Shown here: in pieces, positions 1-5,075 of the stretch
How positions within the stretch are numbered: the stretch's first letter is position 1
How the letters are laid out: every line of letters begins with the position of its first letter
Source: Cytophagaceae bacterium
GTDB taxonomy: Bacteria; Bacteroidota; Bacteroidia; Cytophagales; Spirosomataceae
Direction of reading: 5' to 3'
Assembly (NCBI GenBank): GCA_947461155.1
Contig: CANHKE010000091.1
Coordinates: forward strand, 1-6,175
DNA length: 6,175 nucleotides
Translations under genes and position numbers: made by a program
Notes under the pieces: model-generated
The model's input: the letters and a program-made list of their open reading frames with translations, nothing else
The model's database searches: none
What the model was told of the DNA's origin: nothing

Positions 1-390
1 AGTAATGGAAAAATCCAACCATCCAAATTGAATCCAGGGAAAATCATTTATGGCAAGGATTTAACATTTAAAGGTGGATCACATGGCTCTACATTATCTA
101 TTTTAGGGGATGCCGCTAAAGATTTAAAGTTGCCAGAAGTACCTAAGAGCCCATCCAATCACTACGCCAATTTCTTGAAAGCATGTATGGGACAAGAGCA
201 AACGCGCTCACGCTTCGAAATTGCCGGCCCATTGAGTCAAGTATTTGCACTTGGGGTGTTGGCCCAACGGTTGAATGCCAAATTAGCGTTTGATCCGAAA
301 CGTAAACAAATCACCAACCATGCTTTGGCGAATAAAATGCTTGCAGGACCTGAACCTAGAAAAGGCTGGGAGCAATATTATAAAATCTAG
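1..390 (+). CDS. Gfo/Idh/MocA-family oxidoreductase, C-terminal fragment
   Basis: This is the last 129 codons of a gene that begins outside the window; the frame is open from base 1 to the TAG at 388-390. The fragment matches the C-terminal end of large Gfo/Idh/MocA NAD(P)-dependent sugar or inositol dehydrogenases. Visible features are the block HYANFLKACMGQ (fragment residues 54-65, the usual H..NFL.C helix), a helix ending in LAQRLNAKLAFDPKRK (about 87-102), and a tail with NKMLAGPEPRKGW (111-123). In this family that order closes the alpha/beta C-terminal domain, after the N-terminal Rossmann fold that is not present here. The TTG at 28 is internal, not a start. Substrate cannot be inferred. 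Many Bacteroidota members carry a Tat signal and act in the periplasm, but the N-terminus needed to judge that is missing. No terminator hairpin follows the stop, which overlaps the convergent transpeptidase gene. Confidence 0.85.
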   Translation, partial: SNGKIQPSKLNPGKIIYGKDLTFKGGSHGSTLSILGDAAKDLKLPEVPKSPSNHYANFLKACMGQEQTRSRFEIAGPLSQVFALGVLAQRLNAKLAFDPKRKQITNHALANKMLAGPEPRKGWEQYYKI

Positions 391-1541
391 TTTTTCCGAT
401 AAATATTGGGGTAAAACTGAACATTACCTTGCGCATCGAAGTCGACCAAACTGTACCAAATAACAAGTGGTATCGTTCGTTTGACTTTGATGTAGCGGGG
501 AATATGATCAGAATATGCGGCTGAATTATCCAAGGTATCTAAAGCCTTCGATTGCGGTTTAAGTAAAAAGCGTCCCAAATCAATAGGCCGTTCCACACGA
601 ATGCAACTATGACTGTAAAAGCGATGTTCCCGCTGAAATAATTTCTTTTCTGACGTATCGTGAATATACATCCGAAAGGGATTGTTAAATGGAAACTTTA
701 AGATCCCCAATGTATTCCATTTCCCTGAACGCTGACGCATAGAATAAGGAAAATAATTCGCATGCAAGCGTGACCAGGGGACCTGCTCTGGTGCCAATTT
801 CCGGCCATGAACATCAAAAATTTCCAAATGGCTAGCATAAAAATACCGGATGTTTTTTCGAATTTCTGGCACTAATTCCTCCACGGCAATACTGCGAGGC
901 ACATTCCAATAAGGTGTAATGATTAATTCACGCATGGAACTGACTAAGGTTTTGGAGGGTCGGGAGGCCTTCCCCACGACAACCTTCATTTTCAATTGTT
1001 CCTTTTGGCCGTCAAAAGCGTGCAAAGTCGCAGAAGGAATGTTGATCAGAACAACGGAATTAGCTCGTCGCATCGCGGAAAGCCAGCGATATGCGTTCAC
1101 AGCTTTCACTAATAGCACCTTTTGTTCTTGAGGCAAATCGACCGAATCACGCAGCACGCGAAGCAATTTTTGCACCTCAGGTACCTCATTATTTAGACGA
1201 TTAGCTAATTCTTTAAAATTAACATTCAACTCTACGTTTGGTCGCGTGATTTTCAGCTCTTCAAATCGGAATTGTGGAACTTGACGTCCGTCTCGCAAAT
1301 CTTTAAAAAATGCCTGGGCTACGTTATCGATTGCCTTTGCGTCCAAGGGCGTTTGCCCTAATAACATCGAGTCTAATCCCGTATGCCGATAATCTGACAT
1401 GTGTAAGCCGAGTGTAGCGGAAGCATGTATCAAACTATCCATGTCGAGTACACGAACGCGTAAGTCCAAACTTGATTGACCCCACGAAGCGAAGGAACCA
1501 ATCAGCAAGAAACCGGTAATCCGTATAAAACGCGTCATCAT
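387..1541 (-). CDS. Exported L,D-transpeptidase (YkuD domain, YcbB-like)
   Basis: A 384-residue protein predicted to form 3-3 crosslinks, or attach proteins, in peptidoglycan outside the inner membrane. An N-terminal signal peptide is visible: basic MMTRFIR, hydrophobic ITGFLLIGSF, and a likely cleavage after ASWG near residue 21. Residues about 160-325 form the YkuD catalytic domain. NSVVLINIPSATLHAFDGQ (161-179) is its first strand pair, and KVVVGKASRPS and ITPYWNVPRSIA (208-219) closely resemble the YcbB/LdtD subgroup. MYIHDT (His294) and YSHSCIRVERP, with His311 and catalytic Cys313, complete the active site. The middle residue of the usual SHGC signature is Ser312 rather than Gly. Residues 25-155 resemble the helical region that precedes the domain in YcbB-like enzymes, but I see no distinct peptidoglycan-binding repeat. 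ATGs at 1541 and 1538 are adjacent; the first was chosen. The gene lies 58 bp downstream of the protease gene on the same strand, and its start codon is in a hairpin. Confidence 0.88.
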   Translation of the reverse strand: MMTRFIRITGFLLIGSFASWGQSSLDLRVRVLDMDSLIHASATLGLHMSDYRHTGLDSMLLGQTPLDAKAIDNVAQAFFKDLRDGRQVPQFRFEELKITRPNVELNVNFKELANRLNNEVPEVQKLLRVLRDSVDLPQEQKVLLVKAVNAYRWLSAMRRANSVVLINIPSATLHAFDGQKEQLKMKVVVGKASRPSKTLVSSMRELIITPYWNVPRSIAVEELVPEIRKNIRYFYASHLEIFDVHGRKLAPEQVPWSRLHANYFPYSMRQRSGKWNTLGILKFPFNNPFRMYIHDTSEKKLFQREHRFYSHSCIRVERPIDLGRFLLKPQSKALDTLDNSAAYSDHIPRYIKVKRTIPLVIWYSLVDFDAQGNVQFYPNIYRKN

Positions 1542-1568
1542 ACCCTAATTTACCGATAAATTAGGTAT
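1540..1568 (-). promoter_or_regulatory. Hairpin covering leader and start codon of the transpeptidase gene
   Basis: A near-perfect inverted repeat has arms 1540-1552 and 1557-1568 around a CCGA loop (plus strand). Nine consecutive pairs flank the loop (1544-1552 with 1557-1565). Three more form if one C at 1543 bulges. In minus-strand mRNA the distal arm contains the bases just before the ATG and the first two bases of the ATG, so a folded hairpin would bury the start. It is not followed by a U-run, so it is not a canonical terminator. It could instead be a DNA operator or a processing site between the protease and transpeptidase cistrons. The structure is seen directly; the role is inferred. 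Confidence 0.45.
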
Positions 1569-1599
1569 GAAAACAGGTTTCTGCCAATTTAATATAGGA

Positions 1600-2955
1600 T
1601 TAGAAATTAGCCGTATTTAAGCGGCCAGCACGACCAACCTTCGCTTTTAAATTCGTTTGAATCACAATCGAATCCAGCAAAGCGGCTTTGATCAATTTAG
1701 CACTAGGCATCTTTTTTTGAATAGATGCATACAAGGCCGCTGCCCCCGACACATGCGCAGTCGCAAGCGAGGTACCATTAAATGCCGCATACGCAGAGCC
1801 TAAAACCTTGGATGGAACCGTTGTATAAATACCCACCCCAGGAGCGACTAAATCGACAGCCGTTACACCATAACTAGAAAAAGAAGCTAAGGTGCCCGCA
1901 GAAGTGGATGCCCCGACCGATATGATATTAGCATTGGGGAAACTTGCAGGATAAAAAGGACTCAACTCCAGACTGGTAGCATTATTTCCTGCGGCCGCAA
2001 CAAGCAATACATCTGCTTTTTCAGCTAGACCAATCGCCTGCAATAAACTATGCGAGTAGGCACTCGTGCCCCAAGAAGCATTAATGGCAACAAGATTAAG
2101 TTGCTGATCCATTTTTAATTGAATCAAATAACTAATCGCTTTAACTGCATTTGAAATCGTTCCACCTTGACTACCGATGAATTTTACAGGAATCATGGAG
2201 ACATTCCAATTCATGCCAACCACCCCTTTGGCATTTCCACCAAGCGCTCCAATCACCCCAGCAACCTGTGTTCCATGTTCATCTAATAAGCCATCAAATA
2301 CCGAATTATTTCCGCCATCAAAATCCCAGCCATTTGCGTCATCGACCAAACCATTCCGATCATCATCTAATTTATTCAAAGGATCTTTCACGTTCACCCA
2401 CATATTGTCAACCAAATCCTCATGCTGAATCATTACTCCAGCATCAAGAACACCAACAAATATCTTTTTGGATCCGGTAAAACCTTTTGACCAGACAATA
2501 GAAGCATTAGAGCCAAAATTTTCGCCCATATTCCAAAGCAAATTGTCTTTATAATATGGGTCATTACTTGTAGAAACAGGCTGAACAATAAAATTAGGTT
2601 CGATGTAAACTAATTCTTTGAAATCCTTGCCTTTCGCTAAAGCCTCATTCATCTTCAACGGGATATCCAATACGTACAAACCCGTGCTATCCCCAAATTG
2701 CTTCATCGCTTTGGTATGAATAAATTCATTCACCGTTGCCGACAACACCGTGAAAATAGAATCCCGCTTTTCAACAGATACGGAATCGCGAAATTTCACC
2801 AAAACTTGATTGGGAACAAACTCTCCTTCGATCAAAAACGTATCAATAGGAGCAGCGATTGGATTCGTTTTGTTCAGCACAGGAACCTCGATAAAATTGA
2901 ATTCTGTGCATGAAATCAGGCAAATCGATGCGAACAATATCAGGATGATTTTCAT
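1600..2955 (-). CDS. Subtilisin-family (S8) serine protease, predicted lipoprotein
   Basis: A 451-residue predicted serine endopeptidase. The ATG at 2955 was chosen because it begins a lipoprotein signal peptide (MKIILILFASICLISC; lipobox LISC, lipidated Cys16). An in-frame start at 3036 would add 27 residues ahead of that signal. Residues about 45-126 (from VPNQVLVKFRDS to EPNFIVQP) look like an I9/fervidolysin-type propeptide acting as intramolecular chaperone and inhibitor. The S8 domain follows: Asp171 in VGVLDAGV, a Ca-loop-like stretch DDDRNGLVDD (197-206), His227 in DEHGTQVAGVIGA, oxyanion Asn324 in AAAGNN, and Ser396 in NGTSLATAHVSG. All catalytic residues are present, although the usual GTSMAAPH box reads GTSLATAH. 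The protein ends directly after the catalytic domain, with no type IX sorting domain visible. It should be anchored in a membrane facing the periplasm or the cell surface. Substrate unknown. It may be cotranscribed with the transpeptidase 58 bp downstream. Confidence 0.92.
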   Translation of the reverse strand: MKIILILFASICLISCTEFNFIEVPVLNKTNPIAAPIDTFLIEGEFVPNQVLVKFRDSVSVEKRDSIFTVLSATVNEFIHTKAMKQFGDSTGLYVLDIPLKMNEALAKGKDFKELVYIEPNFIVQPVSTSNDPYYKDNLLWNMGENFGSNASIVWSKGFTGSKKIFVGVLDAGVMIQHEDLVDNMWVNVKDPLNKLDDDRNGLVDDANGWDFDGGNNSVFDGLLDEHGTQVAGVIGALGGNAKGVVGMNWNVSMIPVKFIGSQGGTISNAVKAISYLIQLKMDQQLNLVAINASWGTSAYSHSLLQAIGLAEKADVLLVAAAGNNATSLELSPFYPASFPNANIISVGASTSAGTLASFSSYGVTAVDLVAPGVGIYTTVPSKVLGSAYAAFNGTSLATAHVSGAAALYASIQKKMPSAKLIKAALLDSIVIQTNLKAKVGRAGRLNTANF

Positions 2956-2994
2956 GGGAACAAAGAGCTTTAAGACTGTAAACAAAATAACCTC

Positions 2995-3000
2995 CAAATA
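2995..3000 (-). promoter_or_regulatory. Possible promoter -7 element for the protease gene
   Basis: The minus strand reads TATTTG here, 39 bases before the protease ATG. Bacteroidota sigma-A promoters use a -7 box near TAnnTTTG; this hexamer has the TA and TTTG parts without the two-base gap. The same hexamer precedes the AraC and deacylase genes. No convincing -33 TTG partner at the usual spacing was found, so this is a weak proposal. Confidence 0.2.
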
Positions 3001-3032
3001 CCCAATGTCACAAATCAAGTTTGTACCAAAAT

Positions 3033-3044
3033 TCAAAATTTTGA
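3033..3044. repeat. 12-bp perfect palindrome TCAAAATTTTGA
   Basis: A self-complementary 12-mer lies in the 109-bp gap between the AraC stop and the protease start, about 78 bp upstream of the protease ATG. AT-rich palindromes of this size arise by chance fairly often. A dimeric regulator site is possible, but nothing else supports it. A short ACAAA/TTTGT inverted repeat (3010-3014 and 3020-3024) lies between it and the protease gene. Confidence 0.3.
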
Positions 3045-3064
3045 GATTTTAGTCCAAGAAAAAT

Positions 3065-3907
3065 CTAGGCGCACGTGCGCTTAAAAATAGATGGCGAAAC
3101 ACCAGAAACCTTCTTGAATGCCCGATTAAAATAGGATAAACTTTCGAATCCAGATTCAAAACAGGATTCACTCACATTTTTCCCCTGCATCAAGAGTTTT
3201 TTGGCATGCGTAATTCGATATTGATTCACAAAATCCGTATACGTCAAGCGAGTGGCTGCTTTAAAATAACGGCAAAATGCAGGTACCGATAAACTGACAT
3301 GTTCCGCAATCAAACGCGTATTGATCGGCTCCAAAAAGTGTTCTTCGACATATTGATAAACCTGATGGATTCGTGCCTGTTTTTTCAGAACTTGAGCACT
3401 CGCGATCGGCCTTGCCTGCAAATCGAGGCATTCATCACTGGCTGCTAAGTATTCAAAAATACGCATCAACTCGACAAACTGGCTAAACCGATCTAAATGC
3501 TGTAATTTTTTCAAACGAGCACCTGCCTCTCGCTTCGTTTCACCTGTGAATGCTAAGCCATTTTTCGCCCGTCGGATTAGGTCAACTACCCGACTCAATT
3601 CCGGAATACGCGCCAAGCCTTGCTCAAAATAATCGGCAGGAAATTGAATCACCACCGTTTCTACCGTTGACTTGACTCCATAGTCAAAATTCAAATGCGG
3701 GATATAGGAGCCAATCAATGCCAAATCACAGCCTTCATAAGTGGCTAAATGGTCCCCAATATGCCGTATTCCTCGGTCTGCTTCTACGTATACCAACTCA
3801 ATTTCGGGATGAAAATGCCAATAAAAAACCGCATTTAAATTGGGCGTTAATAAAAAACGGAAGGAACTTTCCGCATCAGGCTTTATGGTCTCTAAGGCTA
3901 ATCGCAT
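3065..3907 (-). CDS. AraC-family transcriptional regulator with N-terminal cupin
   Basis: A 280-residue cytoplasmic DNA-binding regulator. Residues about 10-95 form a cupin-like sensor domain, with HFHPEIELVYV (31-41), GIRHIGDHLATYEGCDLALI (46-65) and PHLNF (70-74), the pattern that binds small ligands such as sugars in this family. Residues about 180-277 are the HTH_18 domain. The first helix-turn-helix covers TRLIAEHVSLSVPAFCRYFK (197-216), and the second covers VSESCFESGFESLSYFNRAFKK (245-266), followed by SGVSPSIFKR. The ATG at 3907 was chosen. A TTG at 3952 would add 15 residues but would run into the repeat in the divergent promoter. It is transcribed away from the dioxygenase gene, the standard arrangement for a regulator and its target, with 121 bp between the starts. 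The C-terminal codons contain a perfect 12-bp palindrome. The effector cannot be told from sequence. Confidence 0.9.
   Translation of the reverse strand: MRLALETIKPDAESSFRFLLTPNLNAVFYWHFHPEIELVYVEADRGIRHIGDHLATYEGCDLALIGSYIPHLNFDYGVKSTVETVVIQFPADYFEQGLARIPELSRVVDLIRRAKNGLAFTGETKREAGARLKKLQHLDRFSQFVELMRIFEYLAASDECLDLQARPIASAQVLKKQARIHQVYQYVEEHFLEPINTRLIAEHVSLSVPAFCRYFKAATRLTYTDFVNQYRITHAKKLLMQGKNVSESCFESGFESLSYFNRAFKKVSGVSPSIFKRTCA
3069..3080. repeat. 12-bp GC-rich palindrome GCGCACGTGCGC
   Basis: A perfect palindrome overlaps the last codons of the AraC gene (Arg-Thr-Cys-Ala) and ends two bases from its stop codon. It is the most GC-rich short stretch nearby. In minus-strand RNA it could fold only as a four-base-pair hairpin with a four-base loop. 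A moderate T-run (ATTTTTC) follows the stop, so it could act as a weak terminator, though the stem is short. It may simply reflect codon choice. Confidence 0.3.
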
Positions 3908-3929
3908 ACCTAAAATTACATGAATTTGA

Positions 3930-3935
3930 CAAATA
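3930..3935 (-). promoter_or_regulatory. Possible promoter -7 element for the AraC gene
   Basis: The minus strand reads TATTTG here, 22 bases before the chosen ATG at 3907, which would give a short leader. It resembles the Bacteroidota -7 box TAnnTTTG without the two-base gap. TTG triplets occur upstream inside the TCAA-repeat region, but none has a spacing that settles the matter. If real, the operator-like repeat lies immediately upstream of, or overlaps, this promoter. Confidence 0.2.
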
Positions 3936-3948
3936 TTTACAAAAAAGA

Positions 3949-3982
3949 TCAATACAGGTCAAAAAATAGTCAATACAGTCAA
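3949..3982. promoter_or_regulatory. Direct-repeat operator candidate for the AraC-family regulator
   Basis: TCAATACAG occurs at 3949-3957 and again at 3970-3978, exactly 21 bp apart. Each copy is followed by another TCAA, so the half-sites read TCAATACAGGTCAA (3949-3962) and TCAATACAGTCAA (3970-3982), differing by a single base insertion. The four TCAA cores start at 3949, 3959, 3970 and 3979, about one helical turn apart. AraC binds paired direct half-sites of 17 bp with 4 bp between them, a 21-bp period, so the geometry fits. The array ends 46 bp before the dioxygenase ATG and begins 41 bp before the regulator ATG, so it could serve both genes. The repeat is directly seen; the identity of the binding protein is inferred. 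Confidence 0.6.
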
Positions 3983-4028
3983 TCATTACAAAGGCAATTC
4001 GGCAGAAATTTACCTAAAATAAAAACCT

Positions 4029-4979
4029 ATGGAAACGACAAATCCTACGAATGCCCATTATGATATTCCGGGCAATCCATCTACTGCAAAAAGTAGCACG
4101 CTGAAATTAAACGATCGCACCAATGGTCAAGCACTTCGTGTGATAAGTGAAGCAGATTGGAAATTCTGGATCGAGCAGGGCTATGTAGTCATCAAACAGG
4201 CCGTTCCACGCGAACAAGCCCTAAAAACAGCCGCCTTTTTATGGGAATTTGAAGAGAAAAACCCAAATGACCCTAGCACCTGGTATACGGCTCCGCGAGC
4301 AGAGATGAAAATGAAGGAATTGGCAGGAACGGGGATGGTCGAATGTTACAACAATCAATTGCTTTGGGATAACCGTTCGCAGCAACGCGTCTATGATGCT
4401 TTTGTGGATATTTGGGGAACAGAGAAACTATGGGTAACCATTGACCGGGCAAACCTAAACTTCCCAATCCGACCAGGTCACGAATACAAAGCTTTCATAC
4501 ATTGGGATTACGATCCAGAAACGAAACCTATCAACGTACAAGGCGTACTTGCGTTAGCTGATCAATTAGACGAAAACATGGGCGGATTTCAATGTATCCC
4601 GGAATTATTCCGAAACTACGACACATGGAAATTAACTCAACCCGAAGACAGAGATCGATTTAAGCCAGATACCACCGGTTTTACACCCACTAAAGTCAAA
4701 TTGGAAGCAGGGGATCTGCTGATATTCAATAGCACCCAGCCACATGGCATACGCGCGAACAACAGCGATAAGGTGCGCTGTGCCCAATATATTTCCATGA
4801 TGCCAGCCGAAGAAGCTAATACACAATTAAAAGAATGGCGGATCAATTCTTGGAAAGACCGCATCGCGCCAGAGGGCTATGCATTTCCGGGTGATCCGCG
4901 CAAATGGGAACAGACCAAATACCCCACGGCTGAATTGAATGCGCTAGGTCGAAAAATACTTGGTCTCGATACATGGTAA
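4029..4979 (+). CDS. PhyH-type Fe(II)/2-oxoglutarate dioxygenase
   Basis: A 316-residue predicted non-heme iron oxygenase of the phytanoyl-CoA dioxygenase superfamily, which couples 2-oxoglutarate decarboxylation to hydroxylation of a small molecule. After a polar, probably disordered N-terminus (1-38), the fold begins at EADWKFWIEQGYVVIKQAVP (41-60), the usual opening of PhyH proteins. The iron-binding facial triad reads as His158 and Asp160 in FIHWDYDP and His239 in TQPHGIRANN. Arg250, eleven residues after His239, is the likely 2-oxoglutarate carboxylate ligand. GGFQCIPELFRNYDTW (185-200) and KLEAGDLLIFNS (224-235) are core-strand motifs. No signal peptide is visible, so it should be cytoplasmic. 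It is divergent from the AraC regulator and closed by a terminator, so it appears to be a single-gene unit. No Shine-Dalgarno sequence is present; the leader is A-rich. Superfamily substrates range from acyl-CoAs to ectoine and secondary metabolites, so the substrate is open. Confidence 0.88.
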   Translation: METTNPTNAHYDIPGNPSTAKSSTLKLNDRTNGQALRVISEADWKFWIEQGYVVIKQAVPREQALKTAAFLWEFEEKNPNDPSTWYTAPRAEMKMKELAGTGMVECYNNQLLWDNRSQQRVYDAFVDIWGTEKLWVTIDRANLNFPIRPGHEYKAFIHWDYDPETKPINVQGVLALADQLDENMGGFQCIPELFRNYDTWKLTQPEDRDRFKPDTTGFTPTKVKLEAGDLLIFNSTQPHGIRANNSDKVRCAQYISMMPAEEANTQLKEWRINSWKDRIAPEGYAFPGDPRKWEQTKYPTAELNALGRKILGLDTW

Positions 4980-4981
4980 TT

Positions 4982-5012
4982 AAAAAAGCCGATCCTCAGC
5001 GATCGGCTTTTT
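4982..5012 (+). terminator. Intrinsic terminator after the dioxygenase gene
   Basis: Three bases after the TAA lies GCCGATC (4988-4994), a six-base loop CTCAGC, then GATCGGC (5001-5007). The stem is extended by an A-run (4982-4987) against TTTTT (5008-5012). The seven-pair GC-rich stem followed by a T-run is a classic rho-independent terminator. The A-run on the other side means it could also work on minus-strand transcripts, although no minus-strand gene ends here. Confidence 0.9.
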
Positions 5013-5022
5013 GATGAAGTAC

Positions 5023-5052
5023 AGTTACGCGTTTCAAAAACAATCCGTAACT
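5023..5052. promoter_or_regulatory. Inverted repeat upstream of the deacylase gene
   Basis: AGTTACG (5023-5029) and its exact complement CGTAACT (5046-5052) face each other across 16 bp, so the half-site centres are 23 bp apart, about two helical turns. The repeat fills the space between the terminator and the deacylase start, 24 to 53 bp upstream of the ATG. It would suit a dimeric repressor or activator site. A seven-base match at this spacing could also be chance. Confidence 0.35.
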
Positions 5053-5075
5053 TTAAATGCAACCTATTTGAATAT

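Noticed and set aside
2177..2480. Two overlapping plus-strand open frames (83 and 70 codons) inside the protease gene
   Set aside because: They are antisense to the conserved S8 domain and are low-complexity in composition (Ser/Pro-rich, His-rich), as expected from the complement of coding DNA.
2956..3036. 27-residue N-terminal extension of the protease
   Set aside because: It would place extra sequence before a clear lipoprotein signal peptide, so the ATG at 2955 is preferred.
2810..3052. Plus-strand 80-codon frame with a short hydrophobic stretch near the protease start
   Set aside because: It is antisense to the protease propeptide and lipoprotein signal. The hydrophobic stretch is incidental and no start signal is evident.
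3908..3952. TTG-initiated 15-residue extension of the AraC regulator
   Set aside because: A rare start codon would be needed, and the extension overlaps likely promoter and operator sequence; the ATG at 3907 begins a normal family N-terminus.
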